A stretch of DNA of 64,000 bases. It comes from G963664835 sp963664835 (lineage in GTDB: Bacteria > Chloroflexota > UBA6077 > FW602-bin22 > JBCLEL01). Shown here in pieces: positions 1 to 9,215 of the stretch. The notes under the pieces were generated by a model. It was not told the DNA's origin. It saw only the letters and a list, made by a program, of their open reading frames with translations, and searched no databases. Position numbers and translations under genes: made by a program. Location of the stretch: NCBI GenBank assembly GCA_963664835.2, contig CAXXUG010000006.1, positions 58,786 through 122,785 of the forward strand, written 5' to 3'. The first letter of the stretch is position 1; every line of letters begins with the position of its first letter.

Positions 1-175
1 CGCCAAGCATTTCGGGAAAGCCGGTGAGATCAGAAACCGCAGTGGCGTCCACGCCAATCGATTGAAGGTATGCCTTCGTCCCGTCCGTCGCGAACAATCC
101 GTAGCCCAACCTCTTTAGTCCAAGAGCTAACCGATCGACCCCAGTCTTGTCCGATGGGCTTATGAGCGCATTCAC
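1..175 (-). CDS. purH: PurH N-terminus (AICAR transformylase/IMP cyclohydrolase), cut by left edge
   Basis: The minus strand reads from a GTG at 175-173 off the left edge for about 58 codons. The peptide has the PurH N-terminal pattern: NALISPSDKTG, then FATDGTKAYL (the methylglyoxal-synthase-like IMP cyclohydrolase fold), then VSDLTGFPEMLG. A GGAGG sits 8 nt before the GTG, which fixes the start. The full enzyme performs the last two steps of IMP synthesis. Only the 5' end is present, so activity cannot be judged. The family call rests on motif recognition. Confidence 0.85.
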   Translation of the reverse strand, partial: MNALISPSDKTGVDRLALGLKRLGYGLFATDGTKAYLQSIGVDATAVSDLTGFPEMLG

Positions 176-364
176 AATGATCGCCTCCGAACTCGGTTCT
201 ACTTGAAATAGGCCCGTCCGTGGTGTGTAGTCTTGGAGCGCAAGGCCATTTCAATGACATTATAGACCGAGGGCGCCGCGCATTTGCGGGCAACGAATCC
301 CCAGCCGGTTCGTGGTATCCTGGCCGGAGATATCAAAAACAAGTTTATTCGAACAACTTAGTTA

Positions 365-393
365 TTGACGGCTGGATATCCTTTGTCTAAAAT
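365..393 (+). promoter_or_regulatory. Sigma70-type promoter of the sensor kinase operon
   Basis: TTGACG (365-370), a 17-nt spacer and TAAAAT (388-393) form a near-consensus vegetative promoter upstream of the two-component pair. The predicted transcription start lies near 400. This makes the GTG at 394 an unlikely start codon and favours the ATG at 529. Confidence 0.6.
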
Positions 394-528
394 GTGAGCC
401 ACTATCTACCGGCGTCCACATTCCTTGGGCTAGATCGGGCGGAAATGCCGGCAATCGGCGTTACATTCGATCCCTCGTTCCTCCAAATCGTCGGTGTTTC
501 ATTTTGTGGAGACTGTCCAGGGCACTTT

Positions 529-2331
529 ATGGCTGCTTTTCGCGGAAATGCTTTAGCTGCATCTTCGGCCACTCGCGCGGAATCGGTTGCGGTTACCGGT
601 CAGCGGCGCCGAACGTCAGCATCAATCCCGGCTGGACTTGGCACGCGCGCGAAATTTGTGGTCTGGTTGGCCCTGGTTCTGCCTGTTGGGGTCTTTGGCG
701 GCCTCGTATTGCTCGACTTCGAGCCCCTGCCGGCCTGGTTTCTCCCGTTTGTTGGCGTTTGGCTGCTTGCGTCTCCAATCTCTGCGCTAGTACTGACCCA
801 CCTGGTGTTTCAGAGGCCGCTGCGTGATATTCATCAGATCGAGCGATCGGTCCGGCGTCTCGCCGGCTACGACTTCGACACTCCCGTGCCCACGGAAGTC
901 TTCGCGGAGTTGAACCCGGCTGCAAGGCACCTGCGTCAACTGGGTCAACTTCTGGCCGAGTTCGAAATGATAACCGTTCGTGGCCACTCAGACGCCGAGG
1001 CGCGAATCGGACATCAGCGCGATGTGGTCGACCACCTTTCGCTAGAGAACGCTCGTTTGCAGCGTGAATCCGAGATACTAAGAGAGCTCGCGAGCTACAT
1101 CACACGAGATCTGGGAGCCCCGCAGATTTGTGGCAAGCTGATCGCGACCCTTGAGGACAAACTTCACTTCTCTCTGGTCGAGGTGTACTTGTGTGAAGGG
1201 GAGCCCTGCGAACGCATGGTGCTTGCGGCGAAATACGACCGTAAGCGCAATGTCCGGCTCGTTGGCGACTACATACGTGAGTTCAACGCGATTGATGTCG
1301 CCAAGCTGAGCCGCCGAAATATCTTGACATGGCCGTTGAGGACGGGTAATCCCCTCACCATCCGAGACTTCTCGGATCAGGCGTGGATTGAAAGCGAGCA
1401 GGGCGAGCTCTTGTCGCAAATGGTAGTGCCGCTAGCCGCTAACGAAAAGCTCCACGGGGTCCTCTTTATCGGGGCCGATGAGGCCTCTCTGTACAACAAG
1501 AGCGACGAGCACCTGGTGGCGTCAGTCGCCGGCCTGGCCGCGGTTGCGATTCACAACGTGCATCTAAACGCCGAGGCTGCTAAAGTCGACGCGCTTCGCG
1601 AACTCGATCGTTTGAAGACCGAGTTGCTGTCGACCGTGTCCCACGAGCTGCGCACGCCGCTCGCCTCGATCAAGGGTTACTCTACGACTCTTCTCCGTAG
1701 CGACGTCGAATGGGACCAACAGGAGCAGACAGAGTTCCTGGGAATGATCGACGAAGAGGCGGACCGCCTCAGCAGCCTGATCGACGATCTGCTTGAAATG
1801 TCCGCGATCGAGGCCGGCGTGTTCCAAATTCGCCGCCGGATGACCAACGTGGGTAAGTTGGCCCAAAAGCTGGTGAAGCGAACAAGGGCGCACACGCAAC
1901 TACACAAGTTGAGTTGTCACGTACAGCCCGGGTTGAGCGAGACGGCGATCGACGCCCGTAGAATCGAGCAGGTCGTCAGCAACCTCTTGGAAAACTCAAT
2001 CAAGTACTCGCAGGACGGTGGCAAAATCAAAGTGTCAGTCGAAGAAGACCGCTCAGTGATTCTGGTAAGCGTGGCTGACCAGGGAATAGGAATACCGCAC
2101 GAAGAGATCGGATTGATTTTCGATCGATTCTATCGTGTCAAGAATTCCCGTTCGTACGAAACTGGTGGGTCCGGCTTGGGACTGGCTATCTGTCGGGGAA
2201 TTGTCGAAGCCCACGGAGGCCGAATCTGGGTGGACAGCGATGCCGGTGTAGGAAGCGTGTTTACGTTCTCGATCCCCATCACTCGCGTCGAAGAGGAGGA
2301 GGATAATTTGGTTATGGAGACAGCTAAATAA
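529..2331 (+). CDS. Membrane sensor histidine kinase with GAF domain
   Basis: Sensor kinase of the response regulator that follows it by one base. Numbered from the ATG at 529, there are two hydrophobic segments near residues 38-60 and 65-90, a HAMP-like linker, a GAF-type sensory domain (roughly 185-350), a HisKA domain with the phospho-accepting His in VSHELRTPL (about 372), and a HATPase domain with N box NLLENSIKYS, DQGIGIP and GGSGLGLAICRG. A longer reading opens at GTG 394, but that codon abuts a promoter -10 box, so 529 is preferred. The layout (two membrane spans, GAF, HisKA, HATPase) resembles KdpD/phytochrome-like kinases. The signal sensed is unknown. Confidence 0.88.
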   Translation: MAAFRGNALAASSATRAESVAVTGQRRRTSASIPAGLGTRAKFVVWLALVLPVGVFGGLVLLDFEPLPAWFLPFVGVWLLASPISALVLTHLVFQRPLRDIHQIERSVRRLAGYDFDTPVPTEVFAELNPAARHLRQLGQLLAEFEMITVRGHSDAEARIGHQRDVVDHLSLENARLQRESEILRELASYITRDLGAPQICGKLIATLEDKLHFSLVEVYLCEGEPCERMVLAAKYDRKRNVRLVGDYIREFNAIDVAKLSRRNILTWPLRTGNPLTIRDFSDQAWIESEQGELLSQMVVPLAANEKLHGVLFIGADEASLYNKSDEHLVASVAGLAAVAIHNVHLNAEAAKVDALRELDRLKTELLSTVSHELRTPLASIKGYSTTLLRSDVEWDQQEQTEFLGMIDEEADRLSSLIDDLLEMSAIEAGVFQIRRRMTNVGKLAQKLVKRTRAHTQLHKLSCHVQPGLSETAIDARRIEQVVSNLLENSIKYSQDGGKIKVSVEEDRSVILVSVADQGIGIPHEEIGLIFDRFYRVKNSRSYETGGSGLGLAICRGIVEAHGGRIWVDSDAGVGSVFTFSIPITRVEEEEDNLVMETAK

Positions 2332-2332
2332 A

Positions 2333-3061
2333 ATGACACGTGAACAAGTACTGATAGTTGACGATGAGCCCAAGATTCTCAGACTGGTGCGCAGCAATCT
2401 TGAGAAGCTCGGCTACAAAATTATTACGGCACAGGACGGCGAAAGCGCCCTGAATGCCGCCGAGATGAACGAGCCGGATCTCATTATTCTGGATCTCATG
2501 TTGCCTCGCATGGATGGCTACGAGGTGTGTCGCCGGCTGCGCGAGTTTTCCACCGTCCCGGTAATCATGCTGACCGCCCGCGAGGAGGAACCCCATAAGA
2601 TTCGCGGTCTTGAACTGGGCGCCGACGATTACCTGACTAAACCATTCAGCGTACAGGAGCTTATTGCCCGAATCAGGGCTGTCCTCAGGCGGACCCGCCT
2701 TCCCAACGCTACTCGCCACGAGCCCGCGTTCAAATGCGATGGTTTTGAGATGAATTTCGCCCAGCGCCGGCTGCACGCTGCCGGCAGGCAGGTCAAGCTC
2801 AGTCCCACCGAGTACAAGCTCCTTTACCACTTGGTTACGAACCATGGCAGGGTGGTTCTGCACCAAGACCTGCTGACCAAGGTTTGGGGCCGTGAGTATA
2901 GGGACGAGACAGAGTACCTCAGGGTCTACATTCGATATCTGCGCCAGAAGATCGAGGTCGAACCCTCGAATCCGAGGTTGATCCTGACCGAGCCAGGGGT
3001 CGGCTACATGTTCGCGGGTGTCCCGGAAAAGGCTCAACAGCCGGAGAAAGCTGCCGTCTAG
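2333..3061 (+). CDS. OmpR/PhoB-family response regulator
   Basis: A 242-residue winged-helix response regulator. The receiver domain has the acidic pair in VLIVDDEP, the phospho-acceptor Asp54 in IILDLMLPRMDG and the conserved Lys in YLTKPF. The C-terminal half has the OmpR/PhoB DNA-binding fold (LSPTEYKLL, VWGREYRDETEYLRVYIRYLRQK). It starts one base after the kinase stop and is surely cotranscribed and its partner. The kinase-regulator order and GAF kinase resemble KdpDE, but no kdp genes are in view, so the regulon is unknown. Confidence 0.92.
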   Translation: MTREQVLIVDDEPKILRLVRSNLEKLGYKIITAQDGESALNAAEMNEPDLIILDLMLPRMDGYEVCRRLREFSTVPVIMLTAREEEPHKIRGLELGADDYLTKPFSVQELIARIRAVLRRTRLPNATRHEPAFKCDGFEMNFAQRRLHAAGRQVKLSPTEYKLLYHLVTNHGRVVLHQDLLTKVWGREYRDETEYLRVYIRYLRQKIEVEPSNPRLILTEPGVGYMFAGVPEKAQQPEKAAV

Positions 3062-3855
3062 CCGGCTAGGTCGAAACGCTCGATCGCGTAGCTGAGGACG
3101 TCAGTCCCCGCAGGCACGACTTCGTCCGCGACGGAATGCACTTCGGCCGGTGAACCGGATACAGCAAGCGCCAAGCCGGCCCATTCCAGCATCTCGAGGT
3201 CGTTCAGGTCATTGCCAATCGCGAGCACCTGCGACCGGTCTACTCTCAAGTGCGCGGTCAACCAGGCAAGCGCGCTTCCTTTGCTGGCACCGATCCGATT
3301 GAATTCGACCATGTTTGGATGTCCGCTCGACACGTGGGCCCGACCAGCGAACTTGACCCGCAACTCCTCGGTCAAAGCGTATGTCCGGCTCTCGTCGCAG
3401 ATTATCGACAAGTGAAGAGGTTCTGGAGTTAGGTAGCCGCTCAACTCGCCAACCGCCATCGCGCCGCTTCGCGTCCAGCTCCCGTAGGCCGGTGACGATT
3501 CATCCAAGCTCTCGATAAGCAGTTCGTTCCTCCGATAAACGTTTAGCGCCAAGTTTCTCCGCCTAGCTTCCTCCAACACGCTTGAGGAAATTTGGATTGG
3601 GATCGTTCGCTGATAGATATCGGAATCGGTGGCGGGATCGTAGATCAACGCTCCTCCGTAGCATATGAGCGGCGCGTTCGTTCCGAGACGACGCGCGAAT
3701 GGCGAGAGCGAACCGGGCATCCGGCCGGAGGCCAACGTGAACAGCTTGCCGGCCGCGGTCAGGCGGCTCACCGTGGCGATCGTGCGCTTGAGCAGGGGAC
3801 TGCCCCATTTGAAGATCGTGCCGTCCAGATCGGACACGATCATGCGTATATACAT
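3058..3855 (-). CDS. HAD-superfamily phosphatase, Cof type
   Basis: Cytoplasmic HAD hydrolase of the Cof/YidA class, probably a sugar-phosphate or phosphoglycolate-like phosphatase. The nucleophile motif is SDLDGTI near the N-terminus. A cap region lies in the middle, and the C-terminal GNDLNDLEMLEWAGLALAV supplies the Mg-binding acids. The start at 3855 (MYIRM) has AAAGGTAG just upstream; a longer reading to 3894 lacks such support. The gene is convergent with the response regulator and their stops overlap by four bases. The substrate cannot be read from sequence. Confidence 0.85.
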   Translation of the reverse strand: MYIRMIVSDLDGTIFKWGSPLLKRTIATVSRLTAAGKLFTLASGRMPGSLSPFARRLGTNAPLICYGGALIYDPATDSDIYQRTIPIQISSSVLEEARRRNLALNVYRRNELLIESLDESSPAYGSWTRSGAMAVGELSGYLTPEPLHLSIICDESRTYALTEELRVKFAGRAHVSSGHPNMVEFNRIGASKGSALAWLTAHLRVDRSQVLAIGNDLNDLEMLEWAGLALAVSGSPAEVHSVADEVVPAGTDVLSYAIERFDLAG

Positions 3856-4622
3856 TTGAGCTACCTTTAACGCTATTTTAATTACTTGGGGCAATGCTTT
3901 TACCCCAATTTAATCGCAAAGATTTATTCTGGTTTTCGTGGAAGAGTGGGAGTGCTCAAAGGCAAGCCTATTGCCACAGGTCAAAGGAAATGCCGGGGGA
4001 GGAGGTGCATCTGAGCACTCTCATTCTGGGGGTTTTGGCCTGCTCGAGGCCCATCCCGACTCTCTTGTAATCACTTCGTCTAACCTCGCCTGATCTCCTC
4101 GTTAACTCGATTTCCCTCGTTAGATCTTGTTGCTCGGTTCGCATCTCATTTGCGTGAGATAGGACCCTTGCGTACCGCTACAGAATATTGGATCTCCTCG
4201 TGAATGGTGCTACCCACGAGAGAATCTTCCATCTCCAACGCGTTTGCCGGCATCCTGAGCACACCGCCTGGGCGAATCTGCCATGCCGAGTCAATTGGGT
4301 TGAGCCAGTGTCCCACCTGGTTTCGAGATTTGTTGGCAGTGCGCCGCGTGTGCCTGCGCGAGCCCCTATCATACTTCGACGGGGACCCTACTTCACGCGA
4401 GCGCCGAGGTATCGTCGGACAACAGCGCCAGATTGGGGTTAGAATTAGACGGGCGCCTTCTGGCTGCGTTGCGGGCGTCGCTTGGACCCGGAAATCTAAG
4501 TAGGATCGACGACTGACCCATCATCTCAACCGCGCACGAATGTCATAGAGTACCGGCCTGACCGCCAGGTGCGCAATGCCGAGGGTCGTCTTCTGGAGTT
4601 CGATGAGGTTGGATACGAGTAG
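3856..4622. other. Gene-poor stretch with several inverted repeats
   Basis: About 770 bp without a convincing gene. Short open frames (4188-4442 and 4204-4503 plus, 4178-4372 minus) have no recognisable motif and are arginine/proline-rich like shadow frames. The stretch holds a long-range 9-bp inverted repeat (3950-3958 with 4012-4020), a small hairpin at 4143-4160 (ATCTCA/TGAGAT) and an imperfect stem around 4191-4225 (CTCGTG/CACGAG). No tRNA, SRP RNA, tmRNA or RNase P signature was recognised. Confidence 0.5.
3950..4020 (+). ncRNA. Possible structured RNA closed by a 9-bp stem
   Basis: GAGTGCTCA (3950-3958) pairs perfectly with TGAGCACTC (4012-4020). Inside are GGCAA/TTGCC (3961-3965 with 3971-3975) and a weaker ATGC/GCAT pairing (3990-3993 with 4007-4010), which together could form a three-way junction. 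The class is not recognised and the strand is uncertain. Repeats of this sort also arise by chance in a 770-bp gap. Confidence 0.25.
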
Positions 4623-5351
4623 ATGAATCCACTAGCAATGACTTGGACCTCGATCAAAGATGTCTATGATGAGCTCTATCGAATCATAGGCATGAACCTG
4701 ATGTGGTTCGCTGCCTCCGCGCTGTTGTTTATGGTGATTAGCGGGATAGCCAATATCATTTGGGGCGAAACACTTGTTGGAGGGTTCGCGACCGCGGTGG
4801 CTGGATTGTTGCTTGTCATAGGACCAAATCCGGCCGCGGCGGGGTTGCACTACTTTACTCGCCACATAGCGAAGGAAGAGATTCTTCACTTCAGCTTCTT
4901 TTGGGAAGGACTGAGGATGTTCTGGCGCAAGGCAACACTCTTGTTTCTGATCAGTCTTGGCGTAACAGGCATCCTGGTTGTCAATATGGGCTTCTACTTT
5001 GACAGGGGACAGGAGAGCCCAATATTCACCGGTGTTGCGGTGTTTATCGGCTGGGTGATGTTGGTCTGGCTAATGATGCAACCCTACATGCTTCCCATGT
5101 TGATCGAGCAGGAGGATAAGAGAGTCCTTATCGTGCTAAGGAACTCGCTATTGCTTGCACTGGACAATATCATACTGTCGGTATTCTTTTTGATAGTGTT
5201 CATCTTTATCGCCCTCATCCCCATGCTCTTCGGGTTCCCGCTGATCATAGCGACTTTCGGCTGTGGGTTGGTGGCGATGATGAGCGAGCGCGCGACGTTG
5301 GGGTTGATTCCCAAGTACAAGCGTCGCGCCGACGAAGACGCGACGTCCTGA
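4623..5351 (+). CDS. YesL/DUF624-like integral membrane protein
   Basis: A 242-residue protein with about six membrane segments: near residues 23-45, 52-70, 98-117, 127-148, 178-200 and 204-225. A central NPAAAGLHYFTRHIAKEEILHFSFFWEG resembles the DUF624/YesL pattern, in which an NP-AG-xY stretch is followed by a charged and then aromatic FWEG motif. Family function is unproven; relatives are often found near sugar ABC transporters. The start at 4623 follows a GAGG-containing leader; a second in-frame ATG lies at 4638. The neighbours (aroC, convergent) give no clue. Confidence 0.6.
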   Translation: MNPLAMTWTSIKDVYDELYRIIGMNLMWFAASALLFMVISGIANIIWGETLVGGFATAVAGLLLVIGPNPAAAGLHYFTRHIAKEEILHFSFFWEGLRMFWRKATLLFLISLGVTGILVVNMGFYFDRGQESPIFTGVAVFIGWVMLVWLMMQPYMLPMLIEQEDKRVLIVLRNSLLLALDNIILSVFFLIVFIFIALIPMLFGFPLIIATFGCGLVAMMSERATLGLIPKYKRRADEDATS

Positions 5352-5357
5352 ACGCAC

Positions 5358-6521
5358 CTACCGGCTCGATCTCTCCGCCAGATCGAACCAATGTCTCGAA
5401 TCACTTAAGAAGCCGTCCAAGTTGCGGCGGATTTCGCGTACACTGTCGCCGCCAAACTTGTCGATGAGCGCGCCGGCCACGACTAACGCAACCATAGCTT
5501 CGCCAATAACGCCGGCCGCCGGTACCGCACACACGTCCGATCGTTGATACTTGGTCGGGCTGCTCTGCCCTGACGCTAGGTCAACCGAGTTCTGCGCCTT
5601 GATCGTCGTCGATATGGGTTTCATCGCGCCGCGCACCAGCAACGGTTCACCGTTCGTGACCCCGCCTTCCAAGCCGCCGGCACGGTTCGACCCGCGCACA
5701 ACCCTGCCATCATCGGCGTAGAACTGGTCGTGGGCCTCGGTTCCGTATAGCGCCGCGGTGTTGAATCCACCGCCAATCTCTACACCCTTTATCGCGTTAA
5801 TGCTCAGGATCGCCTGCGCGAGCCGGCCGTCCAGCTTCCGGTCCCAATGCACGTAGCTGCCCATCCCGGGCACCATGCCCGTCACGACCACTTCGAAGAC
5901 GCCTCCGAGCGTATCGCCTCTCTTCCTCGCGTCGTCAATGTGGCTGATCATTCGGGCCTCGCCATCTGGATCGATACACCGGACCGGTGACTCGTCCACT
6001 TGGCCGAACTGCTCGGCCTCGCCTGTGATAGAGGATTCGGCGCGGACCCGACCTATCTGGACGATGTGGCTGAAAACCTCCATCCCGAACTCCGACAAGA
6101 GCCGGCGCGCCACCGCTCCGCAGGCCACTCTCGTCGTAGTCTCGCGCGCGCTTGATCTCTCCAAAACGAGCCGCATGTCGTCGTGCCCGTACTTTACGCC
6201 GCCGACCCAATCCGCGTGGCCTGGCCTGGGTACCGTAATTGGAGCCATCTTGCGATTTTTCCAGTTTTCCCAGTCGCGATTGTCGATGCGAAGCGTGATG
6301 GGCCCACCGGTGGTCTTTCCATTTGCAACGCCCGACAGAATGACTGCCCGGTCCTTCTCGATCTTCATCCGGCCGCCGCGGCCATAGCCGTGCTGCCGGC
6401 GGGCGAGCTGAAGGGCGATGTAGTCTTCGTCGATTTCCAGGCCGGCCGGCACGCCCTCGACTATGCCGGTCAATGAAGGACCGTGGGACTCGCCGGCGGT
6501 CAGGAATCTCAGATCGGTCAA
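5358..6521 (-). CDS. aroC: Chorismate synthase
   Basis: Converts 5-enolpyruvylshikimate-3-phosphate to chorismate with reduced FMN, the last common step of aromatic amino acid synthesis. The 387-residue protein has the family signatures: LTAGESHGPSLTGIVEG at the N-terminus, RRQHGYGRGGRM, SSARETTTRVACGA, and a C-terminal region with RSDVCAVPAAGVIGEAM. The start is a TTG (6521-6519) overlapping the aroA stop by TTGA, so the two genes are translationally coupled. The order aroF-aroA-aroC on this strand gives half the shikimate pathway in one block. Confidence 0.96.
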   Translation of the reverse strand: MTDLRFLTAGESHGPSLTGIVEGVPAGLEIDEDYIALQLARRQHGYGRGGRMKIEKDRAVILSGVANGKTTGGPITLRIDNRDWENWKNRKMAPITVPRPGHADWVGGVKYGHDDMRLVLERSSARETTTRVACGAVARRLLSEFGMEVFSHIVQIGRVRAESSITGEAEQFGQVDESPVRCIDPDGEARMISHIDDARKRGDTLGGVFEVVVTGMVPGMGSYVHWDRKLDGRLAQAILSINAIKGVEIGGGFNTAALYGTEAHDQFYADDGRVVRGSNRAGGLEGGVTNGEPLLVRGAMKPISTTIKAQNSVDLASGQSSPTKYQRSDVCAVPAAGVIGEAMVALVVAGALIDKFGGDSVREIRRNLDGFLSDSRHWFDLAERSSR

Positions 6522-7789
6522 CTTTGCCCATCCATCACGAGTTGGAGTCGCTGCTCAAAATCGGGGAAAGACACTGCAATGCTCTCATAGTCCACTATTT
6601 CTACCAGTTCCTCGGTCAGAAGCGAAGCTATCCGCAGCGACATTGCTATTCTATGATCTCCGTGCGAGTCTACCGTACCTCCCCGAATATGCGAAGGTCC
6701 TTCGACCGCGAACCCGTCCGGCAGCGACTCTATCGACACCCCCAACTTCGTGAGTTCGTTCGTTATAGCCTCAATTCGGTCGGTCTCCTTGACTCTGAGC
6801 TCGGCCGCTCCCGTCACCACTGTCCGGCCTCGTGCCTGAGAAGCCACAACCGCGAGCAATGGCAGTTCGTCCAGGATTGCCGGGACCTGATCCCCGTCGA
6901 TCGTAATCGCGCTCAGTTCGGCCGGCTCAATTCGCAGGTCGGCAATAGCCTCGCCGGCGGATTCCCGCCGATCGTCCAGGTGTATCGAGGCTCCCATCGC
7001 CTCGATCGCGTCAATGAATCCCGTGCGAGTTGGGTTGATCCCTACGTTGCGGATCAACAACTCTGAGTTGGGCAGGAGCATCGCGGCCGCCAGAAAGTAC
7101 GCTGCCGACGAGAAGTCGCCTGGGACAGTGACATCTACAGCTCTCAAGTCTGAAGGACCTACAATTTCGGTGCTGGTCCCATTAACGCGCAGCGAAGCGC
7201 CCATCGCGCCTAGCATCAGCTCGGTATGATTGCGGCTCGCCGGCGACTCGGTCACCCGGGTTGTGCCCTCGGTTTGACATCCGGCCAATAGGATCGCCGA
7301 CTTTACCTGCGCGCTCGCGACGGGAGTCTCGTAGTCAATCGGCGAAAGCCTGTCCCCAATGATCGCCAGCGGGGCGAAGCGATTTCCCTCTCGGCCGAAC
7401 ATTCTCGCCCCCATCCTTGCTAAGGGGCGTATGATCCGGTCCATTGGGCGACTTCGCAGAGACCCATCGCCATCGATGACCGAGAACCCCGGGTGTCCAG
7501 CTTGGATGCCGCTGATCAGGCGCATCGTCGTGCCTGAGTTGTGCGCATCCAGCACCCGGGATGGTTCCGCTAATCCTTGTGGGCCAGGCGCGTCCAAGAC
7601 CAGCATGTCGCGTTCCCATTCCGCCTCCAGGCCGAGCTGACGGGCGCAGTCGAGACTGGCAAGGCAGTCCGCCGATCTGACGAAATTGTGGACCGCGCAC
7701 TTGCCGGTTGCGAGCGTAGTGAGAAGTACCGCGCGGTGCGAAATGGACTTGTCGCCAGGAACTTCCAGTTCCCCGACTAGCCTTGGCAT
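6518..7789 (-). CDS. aroA: EPSP synthase (3-phosphoshikimate 1-carboxyvinyltransferase)
   Basis: Transfers enolpyruvyl from PEP to shikimate-3-phosphate. The length, 423 residues, is normal. Motifs in order: VPGDKSISHRAVLL (substrate Lys), LDAHNSGTTMRLISG, GDGSLRSRPM, DEL-PLLAV, VKETDRI and SHGDHRIAMS. The ATG at 7789 starts at the expected N-terminus. A 123-bp gap separates it from aroF upstream, and its stop overlaps the aroC TTG start. The GAG-type glyphosate-sensitivity region is not diagnosed here. Confidence 0.96.
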   Translation of the reverse strand: MPRLVGELEVPGDKSISHRAVLLTTLATGKCAVHNFVRSADCLASLDCARQLGLEAEWERDMLVLDAPGPQGLAEPSRVLDAHNSGTTMRLISGIQAGHPGFSVIDGDGSLRSRPMDRIIRPLARMGARMFGREGNRFAPLAIIGDRLSPIDYETPVASAQVKSAILLAGCQTEGTTRVTESPASRNHTELMLGAMGASLRVNGTSTEIVGPSDLRAVDVTVPGDFSSAAYFLAAAMLLPNSELLIRNVGINPTRTGFIDAIEAMGASIHLDDRRESAGEAIADLRIEPAELSAITIDGDQVPAILDELPLLAVVASQARGRTVVTGAAELRVKETDRIEAITNELTKLGVSIESLPDGFAVEGPSHIRGGTVDSHGDHRIAMSLRIASLLTEELVEIVDYESIAVSFPDFEQRLQLVMDGQS

Positions 7790-7912
7790 CGATCCACGAC
7801 CTTATCGCATAAGTCGCTTGAACCGGGTTCTCTACCTGCCGTCATAGCGAACGCTCTTGACCATCCAAGCGTGAGAGACAGACGCGTTGGAACCGGAGTT
7901 GCGCGCCTCTGA

Positions 7913-8926
7913 TCAGATCTTTCGGCCAATCGCTTTGGCAATTCCCTTAAGTTCTGTCATGAGTTGGGAGAAGATCTCCGGCTTCAGCGCCTGAGGCCCG
8001 TCGGACAGCGCCCGATCCGGGTGTGGGTGCACTTCAATGATGAGGCCGTCGGCGCCGGCTGCCACGCCAGCCTTGGCCGCGGCGCCAACAAGGTTCCACT
8101 TGCCGGTAGCGTGGCTCGGGTCGACGAAAACCGGCAGGTGCGTCAGCTGCTTGAGGACGGGCACCGCGTTGATGTCGAATGTGTACCGGGTCGCCGTTTC
8201 GAATGTTCTGATTCCGCGCTCGCAAACCACTACGTTGTAGTTGCGATTCGACAGAACGTATTCCGCCGACATCAAGAGTTCTTGGATGGTCGACGCCGGC
8301 CCCCTCTTTACCATCACGGGCTTGCCCGACTTGCCCACGTCATGCAGCAGTGCGAAATTCTGTGTGTTGCGAGCCCCCACCTGAAGCATTGCAGAGTGAT
8401 TCGCGACGGGCTCTATGAGATTCGATGCGAGGATTTCGGTAACTGTCGGAATCCCAACCTCTTCGCTAACTTCCGAAAGTAGATCGAGGCCGGCCTCGCC
8501 AAGTCCCTGAAAGCTGTAGGGCGACGTACGAGGCTTGTAGGCGCCGCCCCGCAGCATCTTTGCGCCGGCTTCCTTGACCGCGTAAGCCGTTTCGAGAAGC
8601 TGCTCTCGGCTTTCCACCGCGCAGGGGCCGGCTATTACGACAATCTCGTCACCTCCGACCGTGACTCCATCGACGTCGAAAACGGTCGGATCCGGCTTGA
8701 AATCACGGCTGGCCAGCTTGAATGGCTCCAGGATCGGCATTATGTTCTCGACTCCTGGCAGCGCCTCCAATGGCTCAGCGATTAGCGGCCGTTCATCGCC
8801 GATGATTCCGATGATGGTCCGTTCTTCCCCGGCCGACAAATGAGCGCGGTAGCCGAGCTCTTCAATTCGAGAAACAACTTCTTTGACTTCGCGCTCTGCC
8901 GCGGACTTCCTCATTACGACAATCAT
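7913..8926 (-). CDS. aroF: DAHP synthase, type I beta with N-terminal regulatory domain
   Basis: Condenses PEP and erythrose-4-phosphate to start the shikimate pathway. From ATG 8926 the protein is 337 residues. The first about 70 residues (MIVVMRKSAAEREVKEV...) are the ferredoxin-like regulatory domain of the Thermotoga-type enzyme. The barrel follows, with VIAGPCAVES, GGAYKPRTSPYSFQG, KRGPAST and FVDPSHATG. The ATG at 8926 has AAGGG upstream; a longer reading to 8947 only adds MLEGIPN. A feedback ligand (Tyr or Phe) is likely through the N-domain, but its identity is not visible. Confidence 0.95.
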   Translation of the reverse strand: MIVVMRKSAAEREVKEVVSRIEELGYRAHLSAGEERTIIGIIGDERPLIAEPLEALPGVENIMPILEPFKLASRDFKPDPTVFDVDGVTVGGDEIVVIAGPCAVESREQLLETAYAVKEAGAKMLRGGAYKPRTSPYSFQGLGEAGLDLLSEVSEEVGIPTVTEILASNLIEPVANHSAMLQVGARNTQNFALLHDVGKSGKPVMVKRGPASTIQELLMSAEYVLSNRNYNVVVCERGIRTFETATRYTFDINAVPVLKQLTHLPVFVDPSHATGKWNLVGAAAKAGVAAGADGLIIEVHPHPDRALSDGPQALKPEIFSQLMTELKGIAKAIGRKI

Positions 8927-9215
8927 GTTTGGTATCCCTTCAAGCACCTATGGCGCCGCGAGATCCCTACGCTCCATGTCTTATGCGCGGGACTCATGGG
9001 CGAATTAACCTTCGATTTTTGCAGGTTTTGTCCAATCGCCTTGCGATTTCGGACATGGGTTGGCCTAAGGTCTCTCGGATTAAACCTATGCAAAATGATA
9101 ATACCGAGCACCTATTTTCCGTAGTGTATAGGATTAGTCAATGCCGCTCGGCGGGACGCATTCTAGGTTTGCCGGTCACGGCCTGTCAAGAACTGGGAAA
9201 CGACTGTGTGCGGGG
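8927..9215. other. Intergenic leader of the aro block
   Basis: 289 bp between aroF and the small membrane gene, both on the minus strand. It should contain the aro promoter. The best match on the minus strand is TTGACT (9141-9136) with a weak A/T-rich -10 region 17 nt downstream. No terminator, tandem Trp/Phe/Tyr leader peptide or T-box signature was found. Confidence 0.35.

Noticed and set aside
4240..4285. CCGCCTGGGC resembling the 3' conserved part of the ZTP riboswitch
   Set aside because: The required upstream conserved half and pseudoknot partner are missing and no purine/folate gene follows.
4188..4503. Overlapping short open frames in the large gap
   Set aside because: No motif, no ribosome-binding site, and composition like out-of-frame translation.
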